From Planctomycetota bacterium (GTDB lineage: Bacteria > Planctomycetota > Planctomycetia > Planctomycetales > Planctomycetaceae), in the NCBI GenBank assembly GCA_027618475.1, contig JAQCEJ010000055.1:1-33983 (forward strand): DNA of 33,983 bases. The letters are read 5' to 3'. Below the pieces are notes generated by a model. That model saw only the letters and a list, made by a program, of their open reading frames with translations. It had not been told where the DNA came from and did no database searches. The translations under genes and the position numbers were made by a program. Each line of letters starts with the position of its first letter. The stretch's first letter is position 1. Below are positions 1-7,790 of the stretch, piece by piece.

Positions 1-99
1 TTCATCGGCGGCGTACAGAAAAGCAAGGTCGGTCACACCGAACAGACATGGCATCGCCAGCGTGAACACAAGGAGTTTTGCCAGATGTTGTCGCATCAT
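1..99 (-). CDS. Secreted or exported protein, N-terminus only (cut by window edge)
   Basis: Reading the minus strand from an ATG at 99 gives 33 codons that stay open to the window edge. The start is MMRQHLAKLLVFTLAMPCLF, continuing to an AADE-like stretch. This is a basic n-region followed by a hydrophobic core and small residues, so it looks like a Sec signal peptide. A GAGGTGG ribosome binding site lies just upstream (about 102-108). A second ATG at 96 could equally be the start. Nothing of the mature protein is visible, so no function can be given. The gene lies in the same direction as, and downstream of, the ErpA-type gene, but a strong terminator separates them, so it is probably its own transcription unit. 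Confidence 0.6.
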   Translation of the reverse strand, partial: MMRQHLAKLLVFTLAMPCLFGVTDLAFLYAADE

Positions 100-234
100 T
101 CCACCTCGTTTGAGAAACGCTAAGATTCACCCCGACCGGGATAGTTCACATGTTACCCCCGGCAAAGGGCGAATGAAAAGGCAAACGAACTGGAAAGTCC
201 GATGGAATAAGCAGTTGATGCGACAAGCGAATAT

Positions 235-267
235 AAAAAAGAACCCTCCGTCAGAGACGGAGGGTTC
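235..267 (-). terminator. Rho-independent terminator of the erpA-type gene
   Basis: The arms GAACCCTCCGTC (241-252) and GACGGAGGGTTC (256-267) are perfectly complementary over 12 bp, with a 3-nt loop. On the minus strand the hairpin is followed directly by six T residues (complement of the A run at 235-240) and more AT-rich bases. It sits about 30 bp after the stop codon of the gene ending at 297, as expected for its terminator. Confidence 0.93.
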
Positions 268-296
268 GATCGCGTTCAATTCGGTTGGACTGCAGA

Positions 297-629
297 TTAC
301 GCCGAGAAGCTGCTGCCGCAGCCGCAACTTTTTACGGCGTTGGGGTTCTCGAACGTAAAGCCGCGCTTGTCGAGGCCTTCGTAGAAGTCGACGACCGTGC
401 CGTCGAGGTACAGGCCGCTCTTTTTATCGACGGCGACCTGAATGCCGTGCTGTTCGGTCACGAAGTCTTTTGTTTCGTCAGAACTCTGATCGAAGCCGAG
501 GCTGTACTGAAAGCCGCTGCAACCGCCGCCGGCGACGCCGACGCGTAACATCGTGCCCTCGGGCATGTTCTGTTCCTGGATCACGCGCTTGATCTCACCC
601 ACCGCTTTTTCAGTCAATTTGACAGTCAT
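297..629 (-). CDS. erpA: ErpA/IscA-type iron-sulfur cluster carrier (HesB/YadR/YfhF family)
   Basis: This 110-residue protein is the usual length for an A-type Fe-S carrier, a cytoplasmic protein that receives clusters from the assembly scaffold and passes them to apo-enzymes. The three conserved cysteines are present: Cys37 in GGGCSGFQY and Cys102/Cys104 in the C-terminal CGCGSSFS motif. GGGCSGFQY and CGCGSSFS are closer to ErpA than to IscA (typically CGCGESF), hence the symbol, but naming within this family is loose. A GAGGAG sequence lies about 11 nt before the ATG. There is no isc or suf gene beside it in the window; it appears to be a single-gene unit ending in the terminator at 235-267 and divergent from the exoribonuclease-like gene at 990. 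Confidence 0.93.
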   Translation of the reverse strand: MTVKLTEKAVGEIKRVIQEQNMPEGTMLRVGVAGGGCSGFQYSLGFDQSSDETKDFVTEQHGIQVAVDKKSGLYLDGTVVDFYEGLDKRGFTFENPNAVKSCGCGSSFSA

Positions 630-989
630 TTCAGTTCAATCTCCTCGATTTCAATGGCGTGGATGGTTTTCCACATAAGAGAAGGGTCTGCGATATTTGC
701 CTTCATCGCCGCCTGTGATAATAGATTCGCTGACGTTTTGTCAAGTATCGGTTATATCATCGCTCACGTCGAGAATTATAACAATCCCAACGGTAAAAAA
801 AGAGGGGAGTTTTCGCTCATTCTTCATTTTTACCGGATCACGCCGATCGAGACTGTTGACCAGTGAAGAAAGAGGCCCTGTTTTCCAGCGGACACTTGCA
901 GAGATTTTAGACTCCCGCCCATAATTAGATCATACGTACACAGCAACAGGCGAAACTTTCCGCATTCGCGACACTTCAGGGCCTCCATC
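630..989. other. Divergent intergenic region, erpA / yhaM-like gene
   Basis: These 360 bases separate two divergent genes and must hold both promoters. The stretch around 720-850 is more AT-rich than the flanking genes. Short open frames here show no family resemblance. I cannot single out a promoter box with confidence. Confidence 0.5.
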
Positions 990-2000
990 ATGGCGCACGA
1001 AATACCGCTGTTAAAACTCTGCGACATTGGCGAAGGGGAACTCGCCGATTGTTTCGCGCTGCTGACTCAAAAAGAACCCGGCCGTACGCGCGATCAAAAG
1101 CCCTATTTCCGCCTACAGTTTCGCGACGCCCGGCGGACCGTCGCCGTGATGATCTGGCACGATTCGGTCTGGTTCGAACTCTGTGAGCAGAATTGGAAAG
1201 TCGGACAGTTCTTCAAATTGCGAGCCCGGTTCCAGGAGACGCAATATGGTCCGCAGTTGGAACTGGCGAACATCCGCGAAGTTGAGGAGACAGACACCGC
1301 CGACGGTTTCTCCCCCTTCGATTTCTTTCCCGCGAGCCGGTTCGACATCTCGCAGATGTTTGCGGAACTGGTCGGCATGGCTCAAGAGCAAATCGCCGAT
1401 ACTTCACTTCGAACGCTTGTCGTCGACCTGTTGAACGAACATGCCGAGTTGATTCAACGCCTTCCCGCCGCCACGCGCAATCATCATACCTTCACCGGCG
1501 GTTATCTCGAACATGTGCTGTCGGTGACGCGCACGGCGTTGTATCTCGCCGACAAATACAGCGATTATTACCGCAACATGCAGCCTCCGTTGTCGAAATC
1601 GCTGGTGATTGCCGGAGCGATTCTGCACGACATCGGCAAGGTGCAGGAACTTGATTATCAGCCGCAACAGACGAGTTATTCCCCGTCGGGGAAACTGATC
1701 GGCCACATTCTGCTCGGTCGCGATCTGGTTCGCGAGAAGGCCCGCACGATCGCCGATTTCGACCCCGAGATTCTGCTCCGGCTGGAACACATCATCGTCG
1801 CGCATCAGAACCTCCCCGAATGGGGCTCGCCGATTGCGCCGCATACGCCTGAAGCGTTACTGGTCCATTATGCCGATGAGATCGACGCCAAGTTTCACAT
1901 GATGGCGACCGCGCTGGAAGCCCCCGCCGACGACGAACTCTTCACCGGGCGCGATAATCCGCTGCGAAGAGCGATCTTTCGGGGATGGAATCCGGTGTGA
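990..2000 (+). CDS. YhaM-like 3'-5' exoribonuclease (OB-fold plus HD domain)
   Basis: The 336-residue protein has an N-terminal OB-fold-like nucleic-acid-binding region (about residues 8-100, including GRTRDQKPYFRLQFRDARRT) and a C-terminal HD metal-dependent phosphohydrolase domain (about 160-310). HD-domain metal ligands are visible: His175 in GGYLEHVL, His213-Asp214 in AILHDIGK, a His pair near 267-272 (HIIVAH), and Asp296 in HYADEIDAK. This domain order and length match the YhaM/CbfI family, which degrades single-stranded RNA (and some DNA) from the 3' end in the cytoplasm. The ATG at 990 is chosen because the OB-fold begins right after it; the ribosome binding site is weak. A repeat element begins 5 bp after the stop codon. 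Substrate is inferred from family only. Confidence 0.87.
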   Translation: MAHEIPLLKLCDIGEGELADCFALLTQKEPGRTRDQKPYFRLQFRDARRTVAVMIWHDSVWFELCEQNWKVGQFFKLRARFQETQYGPQLELANIREVEETDTADGFSPFDFFPASRFDISQMFAELVGMAQEQIADTSLRTLVVDLLNEHAELIQRLPAATRNHHTFTGGYLEHVLSVTRTALYLADKYSDYYRNMQPPLSKSLVIAGAILHDIGKVQELDYQPQQTSYSPSGKLIGHILLGRDLVREKARTIADFDPEILLRLEHIIVAHQNLPEWGSPIAPHTPEALLVHYADEIDAKFHMMATALEAPADDELFTGRDNPLRRAIFRGWNPV

Positions 2001-2004
2001 TGAG

Positions 2005-2371
2005 TTGGTCCGCAGATGTTCGCAGATGAACGCAGATTTAAGGAATGATCTTGATGTTCAAATGATGTTATTGATAGCTCTTTAACCAAACGGTAAGACC
2101 GCAGAGAAAGGCAAATTGGCCGCGAAAAAACACAAGAATCGCAAAAAAGAAAGAATAGGAATTCAAATCGAAAATTTCCCCAGCGATAGCATGTCGATCT
2201 TTTTGCGTCCTTTTGTGTTTTTTTGCGGCTATCCTTCTTCGTGGCTTTGAGATCGCTTCAGTGATACAAATTCAATGAGTGAGGCCTCCCTTCTTGAATT
2301 CTGCACCGCACCATGTTGTCTTTTTCATTTGCCTTCTCATCTGTGTTCATCTGCGAACATCTGCGGACCAA
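2005..2371. repeat. Family 1 palindromic repeat, copy A (MITE-like, 367 bp)
   Basis: Both ends carry the same sequence in inverted orientation. The left end (2005-2038) reads TTGGTCCGCAGATG... with three CGCAGAT units; the right end (2339-2371) is its near-perfect reverse complement, ending CTGCGGACCAA. A second inverted pair lies inside: TGGCCGCGAAAAAACACAAG (within 2117-2152) against TTTTGTGTTTTTTTGCGGC (within 2198-2229). The non-palindromic part at 2236-2338 is also nearly identical to copy C at 14219-14320, so this is a true dispersed element and not just a chance hairpin. It contains no coding potential. Other copies are at 9133-9349 and 14069-14350, with a fragment at 5681-5784. The rest of the 2001-2471 gap (2372-2471) shows nothing recognisable. 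Confidence 0.88.
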
Positions 2372-2471
2372 TCCTCTCTGACCGAAACAGAAATCGGAAT
2401 GGCAAACGCCTGCTCGAAACGATACATTAGTTATGTCATCGTAAACGGGAATAATTGATGGAACTTCCGGT

Positions 2472-3968
2472 ATGATTCGCTTTCAGGGTGCCAATACGAA
2501 ACTCTGCGACGGGCTGTCTCGCCGAGACTGGCTGCAGGTCGGCGGACTTGGTGCGTTGGGACTTTCGCTCACCGACTGGTTACGGCTGAGCGAAACTCAA
2601 GCCGCCGGCGATCAACCCTCCTTTGGCAAAGCAAAGTCGTGCATTCTCATTTTTCTGTACGGCTCGCCGCCGCAGCACGAGACGTTCGACCCCAAGCCAG
2701 ACGCTCCGGTGGAAATTCAGGGGGAACTCAAAGAAATCCCGACGGTGCTTCCCGGTGTCGCCATCGGCGAACTTCTTCCCAAGACTTCTCAGATACTCGA
2801 TAAGACGACGATCGTCCGCTCGTTGACGCATCCCTATCCGCTGCACGGGTTGGCGTATGCCGTCACCGGCATGGACGAATACACGCCGGCGATCGAATTT
2901 TCACCGCGCGACAAAATGCACTGGCCGTTCATCGGATCGGTGGTCGATTACCTCGCCGAGCAGCAGCGCCCCGGAGAATTGCCGGCGATCCCTCGTAATT
3001 TTGGTCTGCCGTGGCTTCCCGGTTCGAAGTGCGACATCTCACCGCTCGCCGGTCCGTACTCGGCGTTTCTTGGCACGGCGTTCGACCCCATCTGGACCGA
3101 CTTCACCGGCACAGGGACGACAATCGCCCCCAAGCTGAATGACGCTCAGACAAAAGAAGTCTATGACCCATTCGGCGGCGTCACGCCGGATGGAAAATTC
3201 CAACTCTCACCCGATTGCGAACTGCGCGACGGCGTTTCCGCCGAGCGATTCGGCATGAGGAAAAAACTGCTCGCACAGTTCGATGAAACGCGGAGAAACT
3301 GGGATCGCACGGCCAACACGACGACGTATAATAATCATCAGTCGAAGGCGTATTCGCTGCTTTCGTCGGGAGTGCTTCGCAACGCGATCGATGTGAATCA
3401 GGAAACGCCCGCGATGCGTGAAGCCTACGGGATGACGCTGTTCGGCCAGTCGTGTCTCGCGGCCCGCCGGCTCGTCGAAGCGGGAGGAAAATTCATCAGC
3501 GTCTTCTGGGATCCGTTCGATCCTTTCGGCGGCAGCGCATGGGATACCCACGCCAATCACTATCCGCGATTGAAGGAATATCTGCTCCCGAATTTCGATA
3601 CGAGTTATTCGATGCTCATTCGCGATCTCGACGACCGCGGTCTCTTGGATGAGACGCTGGTTCTCTGCATCAGCGAACATGGCCGGACGCCGCAGATCGA
3701 CAGCAAACCGCAGGGAGCCGGCCGGCATCACTGGTCGCGGGCGTATTCAGCGATTTTAGCCGGGGGGGGCATTTCGCGAGGTTCGGTCGTCGGCCGCACC
3801 GATGACATCGCCGGCGACGTCGCGGCGGTGCCGATCTCGCCCAAGGATATTCTGGCGACCGCATTCCACCTGATGGGGATCGACCCGCACACAATGGTGC
3901 CGGATCAGCTGGGCCGCCCCTTGCCGATAGCCGGTGCGGGAACCTTACGGACGGAATTGCTGGGGTGA
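2472..3968 (+). CDS. DUF1501 family protein with Tat leader
   Basis: The 498-residue protein begins with a twin-arginine leader, SRRDWLQVGGLGALGLSL (from residue 16), so it is predicted to be exported folded. The body matches the DUF1501 family, abundant in Planctomycetota and related to the alkaline phosphatase/sulfatase superfamily. Visible family features are LIFLYGSPPQHETFDPKPDAP near residue 57, HPYPLHGLAYAVTG, a central GWDTH-like motif (SAWDTHANHYPRL), and the C-terminal EHGRTPQID...GRHHWSRAYSAILAGGGI block. Length is typical for the family. Enzymatic activity is not established. In planctomycetes this gene often follows a DUF1549/DUF1553 cytochrome-c-like gene; here it stands alone. 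The ATG at 2472 lacks a strong ribosome binding site but begins directly before the leader. Confidence 0.92.
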   Translation: MIRFQGANTKLCDGLSRRDWLQVGGLGALGLSLTDWLRLSETQAAGDQPSFGKAKSCILIFLYGSPPQHETFDPKPDAPVEIQGELKEIPTVLPGVAIGELLPKTSQILDKTTIVRSLTHPYPLHGLAYAVTGMDEYTPAIEFSPRDKMHWPFIGSVVDYLAEQQRPGELPAIPRNFGLPWLPGSKCDISPLAGPYSAFLGTAFDPIWTDFTGTGTTIAPKLNDAQTKEVYDPFGGVTPDGKFQLSPDCELRDGVSAERFGMRKKLLAQFDETRRNWDRTANTTTYNNHQSKAYSLLSSGVLRNAIDVNQETPAMREAYGMTLFGQSCLAARRLVEAGGKFISVFWDPFDPFGGSAWDTHANHYPRLKEYLLPNFDTSYSMLIRDLDDRGLLDETLVLCISEHGRTPQIDSKPQGAGRHHWSRAYSAILAGGGISRGSVVGRTDDIAGDVAAVPISPKDILATAFHLMGIDPHTMVPDQLGRPLPIAGAGTLRTELLG

Positions 3969-3983
3969 TCGCCGGGCCAAGAT

Positions 3984-4427
3984 GTGAGGAAGGCAATACG
4001 AGGAATCTCAACCGTGACCATTTGGGCAACGGATTTTTTCGTCATTTTGGCGGTGCAATCTACTCCCATAATCTTTCTCAAGGGTGCATTGGTTTTTACC
4101 CTTGCTCTCGTGATGATGATTCTGATCGCCACTTTGATTGTGTTTTTGAAAATGACGCTTTCAAGAAATGACACGTCATTCGGCGAAGAATGGCTTAGGT
4201 CAGCCAGAGCTCGTCGTTGGATTTTCGACCAGATATTCGGCACCATTGAAGTCATTGCCGCCGCGTTGTTGGTCATCCCAATCGCCAGGTCAGCTTTCGG
4301 CGAGTTGTATTATCCCTTAAATGTGATCTTGTTATTGTCGTGTATTGTGGTCACGGTCATTGTGCGAGACGGTATCCGGCGTTTTCTGCGAGAGCCGCAT
4401 GGCGCTGGTGATGAAACCCTTGATTAA
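3984..4427 (+). CDS. Small integral membrane protein of unknown function
   Basis: The 147-residue frame starts at a GTG 15 bases after the DUF1501 stop codon. It contains about four hydrophobic segments: around residues 10-28, 34-56 (ALVFTLALVMMILIATLIVFL), 84-103 and 112-128 (LNVILLLSCIVVTVIV). A charged linker (MTLSRNDTSFGEEWLRSARARRW) follows the second segment and an acidic tail ends the protein. I do not recognise the family. The close spacing suggests co-transcription with the DUF1501 gene, but no good ribosome binding site precedes the GTG, so the exact start is uncertain. The gene is followed by a family 2 repeat. Confidence 0.6.
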   Translation: MRKAIRGISTVTIWATDFFVILAVQSTPIIFLKGALVFTLALVMMILIATLIVFLKMTLSRNDTSFGEEWLRSARARRWIFDQIFGTIEVIAAALLVIPIARSAFGELYYPLNVILLLSCIVVTVIVRDGIRRFLREPHGAGDETLD

Positions 4428-4440
4428 CCTGAGAAATGCT

Positions 4441-4662
4441 GCCGGCGGGTGGCTGGGGTGCTTGTGACGCGCGTGCTCAACGTGCGACATCGATTTCGCA
4501 CGACGCATTCAAATCATAGCCGACATTCATGGCCCCAGTCGAATGGTGAAGTATCACCCGAGCAGACTGGGGCCGTCAAATTATTTTGACGCGTGGTCGA
4601 TGATTGCGAAATCGTTGCGTTCAGGAATCTAACGCCGATGTGTGCCCCAGCCACCCACCGGC
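4441..4662. repeat. Family 2 palindromic repeat, diverged copy (GGGTGGCTGGGG ends)
   Basis: The left end, GCCGGCGGGTGGCTGGGG (from 4441), and the right end, CCCCAGCCACCCACCGGC (to 4662), are imperfect inverted repeats of about 21 bp. Inside lies a second, exact inverted pair, GGCCCCAGTC (4531-4540) and GACTGGGGCC (4565-4574). The same two nested pairs occur in the elements at 7507-7721 and 7791-8005, although the remaining sequence differs here. The element fills the gap between two convergent genes and has no coding potential. Confidence 0.82.
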
Positions 4663-4681
4663 GATCAGCCGATGGTCAAAT

Positions 4682-5521
4682 TCATGCAGCCGGACTGAGA
4701 GGATAGACCTCGGCGACAGACGGTTCGAATCGGTCGAAATCGACGCGACCGGTGACGTCCAGCAGTGTGGTGTTTTTCTTCAGGAAACGCATGACGAAAT
4801 AGACCGTTGCGCAGCTCAGCATGAACGCCGTCCAACTGACGTCAAAGTACAAGCGACGTTCGACGACCAGATGTTGCAGCGTATCGATAATCCAGAAGAC
4901 AAGACCGATCAACATCAGTGCCGAGTATTCGCGGCGGAATACGGTTCTCAGGCTGAACGTCATGTTCGGTTTGCACCATCGCCGCACATCGGGCACAAAC
5001 ACCGGTGTGCGTGCGGCCCACTCCGTATATTCTCTTCCGAACTTGCTGATGAGATATTCTTCTTCGGCGGCGATCACGCGCTCGTAATACAGCCAGAAGA
5101 AGCCGACGTAGACGAGAACCAGCAGCAGATCGGCCGGGGCCGCGACCCATCCCAGGCCGATCAGAAAATTTCCGAGATACAGAGGATTTCGCGTCGTTGC
5201 GTACCAGCCTGTGGTATTCAGGCTGTCGGCACGCTGCGATCTGGTATTTCGCCCGGAGGTTCCGCCAGGGACATAACCGACCGTCGCCATTCGCAGAAGG
5301 TATCCGGCGAACGAAACCGCCACGCAACACCAGCCCCACAGATGCTGCAGTTCGTGACTGTCGCCGAGATACCGAAAGTTGGCCATCGACCATGCCGCCG
5401 GTAAGATTAAGAGCAACGGCAGAACGCTGCGATATCGAAAGATCCACTGACCTTCGTCGGCCATGCGTCTGACGATCATGTTGTGTTCGTTGTCGAGCGA
5501 TGGTGTTGGTGAATGTGACAT
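4682..5521 (-). CDS. Isoprenylcysteine/phospholipid methyltransferase-like membrane protein
   Basis: This 279-residue membrane protein has several hydrophobic segments (about 33-50, 60-80, 118-148, 201-217 and 228-246). The central block carries the signature of the ICMT/PEMT family: GWYATTRNPLYLGNFLIGLG (105-124), where the RNPxYxG motif contacts S-adenosylmethionine, and EEEYLISKFGREYTEW (153-168), the conserved E-E...F-G-x-x-Y-x-x-Y/W tail. The family methylates lipids or prenyl-cysteine carboxylates in membranes; the substrate here is unknown. About 110 residues with two further helices follow the family core, longer than the shortest members. AGGA lies 6 nt before the ATG. The gene is convergent with the one ending at 4427, with a family 2 repeat between. 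Confidence 0.82.
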   Translation of the reverse strand: MSHSPTPSLDNEHNMIVRRMADEGQWIFRYRSVLPLLLILPAAWSMANFRYLGDSHELQHLWGWCCVAVSFAGYLLRMATVGYVPGGTSGRNTRSQRADSLNTTGWYATTRNPLYLGNFLIGLGWVAAPADLLLVLVYVGFFWLYYERVIAAEEEYLISKFGREYTEWAARTPVFVPDVRRWCKPNMTFSLRTVFRREYSALMLIGLVFWIIDTLQHLVVERRLYFDVSWTAFMLSCATVYFVMRFLKKNTTLLDVTGRVDFDRFEPSVAEVYPLSPAA

Positions 5522-5680
5522 GTGGGTTCCTGAAGCGGGAGATTCAGTGAAGGTGTAGTAACAAGATACGAAGACGCGAACGGTTTCATCAGTACCAACT
5601 TTGATGGGCGGGCTTTTACTATTTTTTTAGTAAGTCGGTCAAGAGAGGTATTTCGAAAAAACGAAGATTTACAACTCTAT

Positions 5681-5784
5681 TAGCCGCAATAAAACCCAAA
5701 GGACGCAAAAAAGAGACGTGCTTTCGCCGACGAAATATTCTACTGGTATTCCTTTTTTGCGAATCTTGCGTTTTTTAGTGGCCA
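5681..5784. repeat. Family 1 repeat, internal fragment (copy D)
   Basis: The left arm (5681-5715, TAGCCGCAATAAAACCCAAA then GGACGCAAAAAAGAG) and right arm (5752-5784, CTTTTTTGCGAATCTTGCG then a TTTTTTAGTGGCCA end) form an imperfect hairpin. They correspond to the inner arms of copies A and C. The bases after it (TTCGGGGTATCGAGATTGCT) also resemble the sequence after the inner arm of copy A. The outer CGCAGAT ends are missing. It occupies part of the 390-base gap 5522-5911; I see nothing else recognisable in that gap. Confidence 0.72.
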
Positions 5785-5911
5785 TTCTACTTCGGGGTAT
5801 CGAGATTGCTTCAGATCGCTAATGTCTTACGAAAAATCAAACAATTTTCGCACGTAGGGGGAGAGAGCAAAACGGACTTCGTGTCAAATAGCCACTGGCC
5901 GAAGGGGCACT

Positions 5912-7486
5912 TCACGACGTGGCAACATCGGCCGGTTGTGACTCCGGTTCGAGCAGCGGATACCGCCGCGATTCGAGTTCGATGAGCGTGCCATCGAGCG
6001 GTTTGGTCGAGACACCGGCCCTCGCGTCGTTCGCGGCGTTCATCGCTTTAAATCGAAACAGCTTCACAAAGGCGCCAACGACGAGTCCCACTTCGAGCTG
6101 GCCCAGATGTTTGCCGGGGCAGACGCGCGGGCCGTGGCCGAAGCCGAAATGCAGAACTTCTTTCGAGGCGAGCCCCTGCGATGCGAGATGTTCCCAGCGT
6201 TCGGGGACAAATTCACCCGCCGGATATCCGGTGACCGCCACCCCCCAGTGATCGTCGTGACGATTCGCATGCCACACGTCTAACAATAGATGTGTTCCCC
6301 GCGGAACCCATAATTTTTTGCCATCCGACGTTTCAATCCACGTGTCGGCGGTCGCTCGACGCGGCAAAAAGTACAACGACGGCGTCAGCCGCAGCGTCTC
6401 ATCGAGTACATGGCCGAGGTACTTCGCACCGTCGAGCGTCTCAGGGGTATAGACTTCGATCTCTTTGACTTCTTCGTACACCTTCGCTTGCGCCTCGGGA
6501 TTTCGCGCCAGATGCGAGATTGCCCAACTCGCATACGACGTCGTCGCTTCGAGCGCCCCCGCGAGAAAAACTTTGACGTTGCTGCGCAGTTTGTCGTCGG
6601 GCGCATCCGACTTGAACTGTCGCCACAGTCCCTTCTTCTCGGGCCGGGCGGCGAGCACGATATCGGTCAACTGCTCGAAATCGGCGTACGCTGTTTTCGT
6701 ATCCGCAATGCCGCGTGTCAAACTCGGCCAGCGCTGAACCGGCACGCCGATCTTGTTGATCACCGTATCGCGAACGATGTGGTCGATCACCCGTTCGAGC
6801 GCGGGAACGTACCGGTTGCGAATGTCGTCGTAACTGATCCCGGTGCCGAAAAAGTTGTTCGTCAGCATTTCGAGCATGACGGCTTTAATCTCGGGCTCGA
6901 GTTCGGTCTGCACGGGGTGACCGAGTTCCTGCACCCGTTTCTCCAGAAAATCGAGCCGCGTCCGTACGGTGTGGCGAAACGTCTCGGCGAATTCGAGAAA
7001 CTGTTCGGGCTGAAAGAGCGTCGTCTTGCCGAACGGCGGCGCGGCGAGTTTGCGTTGCCGCCGCCAGATCGCCCCGTTGGCGAACAGCAGCGTATCTTTC
7101 CCCGTCGCGCGGGCGATGCCGACCGACGGAAGCGTATCGCGATCGAACTGTCCCTCCTTGTCGCCGGTGTCGGTCGTGACGGCGCGAATGATGCGCGGAT
7201 CGCGCGTCACCAGCACCGGCGCAAACCCCGGCACATCGAGATAACGATTATGCCGTGCGGTCCCCAATACGTCATCGGCTTTCCAAAAGAACGTATCGAG
7301 CAGACGAATCGGCCGGTCGTAATTCCAGGGATGAGGAAACGGCACCGTCGGCCTCCCCGACCCCGGAGCAAACAGCGGCACCCGGCCAACTTCGATGTCA
7401 CCGGCAAACGGATACCGCCCGAGCAATTGCCCCGGCAGCCGGGTGAGCCAGTGAAGGCCGGGGATACGATTGCGGAGAGATGACAT
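5912..7486 (-). CDS. Cytochrome P450
   Basis: The 524-residue protein is a haem-thiolate monooxygenase-type P450. The haem loop FGFGHGPRVCPG (447-458) matches FxxGxRxCxG with Cys456 as the axial ligand. The ExxR pair is E363-R366 (DETLRL), FVPERW (426-431) is the PERF-like region, and W141-x-x-x-R145 is the C-helix signature. The I-helix segment AGALEATTS (309-317) departs from the usual A-G-x-D/E-T-T/S: an alanine sits where the proton-relay threonine is expected under one alignment. There is no N-terminal membrane anchor, so it is probably soluble. The ATG at 7486 is preferred; an in-frame ATG at 7525 lies inside a repeat end and would add residues encoded by the repeat. Substrate and redox partner are unknown; no ferredoxin or reductase gene is nearby. 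Confidence 0.92.
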   Translation of the reverse strand: MSSLRNRIPGLHWLTRLPGQLLGRYPFAGDIEVGRVPLFAPGSGRPTVPFPHPWNYDRPIRLLDTFFWKADDVLGTARHNRYLDVPGFAPVLVTRDPRIIRAVTTDTGDKEGQFDRDTLPSVGIARATGKDTLLFANGAIWRRQRKLAAPPFGKTTLFQPEQFLEFAETFRHTVRTRLDFLEKRVQELGHPVQTELEPEIKAVMLEMLTNNFFGTGISYDDIRNRYVPALERVIDHIVRDTVINKIGVPVQRWPSLTRGIADTKTAYADFEQLTDIVLAARPEKKGLWRQFKSDAPDDKLRSNVKVFLAGALEATTSYASWAISHLARNPEAQAKVYEEVKEIEVYTPETLDGAKYLGHVLDETLRLTPSLYFLPRRATADTWIETSDGKKLWVPRGTHLLLDVWHANRHDDHWGVAVTGYPAGEFVPERWEHLASQGLASKEVLHFGFGHGPRVCPGKHLGQLEVGLVVGAFVKLFRFKAMNAANDARAGVSTKPLDGTLIELESRRYPLLEPESQPADVATS

Positions 7487-7506
7487 GTCGCAGACTTTCA
7501 AATTCC

Positions 7507-7721
7507 GGGTGGCTGGGGCACACATCGATGATGATCGCCTCTGTCACACCCCATGCGCAAGACACGTTCGATTGAATGAAAACGCGACGGCCCCAGTCCG
7601 AATTGGCAAAAGACATCTTTTCTGAAATCGACTGGGGCCATGACGCGATTTGGTATCTGAAACTCTCGGCGAAAGCAATGCTTGAACTTCCGACAATGTC
7701 TTCCAAGCGCCCCAGCCACCC
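7507..7721. repeat. Family 2 palindromic repeat element, copy 2
   Basis: The terminal inverted repeats are GGGTGGCTGGGGC (from 7507) and GCCCCAGCCACCC (to 7721). The internal inverted pair is GGCCCCAGTC (7589-7598) and GACTGGGGCC (7630-7639). The element is 215 bp with no convincing coding frame. It lies immediately upstream of the P450 ATG, so it must hold or lie between the P450 gene and its promoter. Confidence 0.88.
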
Positions 7722-7790
7722 GCCGGGTGAGCCAGTGAAGGCCGGGGATACGATTGCGGAGAGATGACATGAAGCAGACTTTCAGATTCC

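Noticed and set aside
2005-2371. CRISPR-like appearance of repeated CGCAGAT words
   Set aside because: The words are arranged as inverted, not evenly spaced direct, repeats, and there are no spacers and no cas genes.
4716-4745. GGTTCGAATCGG-like tRNA T-arm sequence
   Set aside because: It lies inside a coding region and has no acceptor, D or anticodon arms around it.
4604-5404. Plus-strand open frame of 266 codons
   Set aside because: It lies antisense to the methyltransferase-like gene, has no recognisable domain and a composition typical of a reverse-frame shadow in GC-rich DNA.
6410-7483. Plus-strand open frame of 357 codons
   Set aside because: It is antisense to the P450 gene, whose motifs are intact on the minus strand; the plus frame shows no family features.
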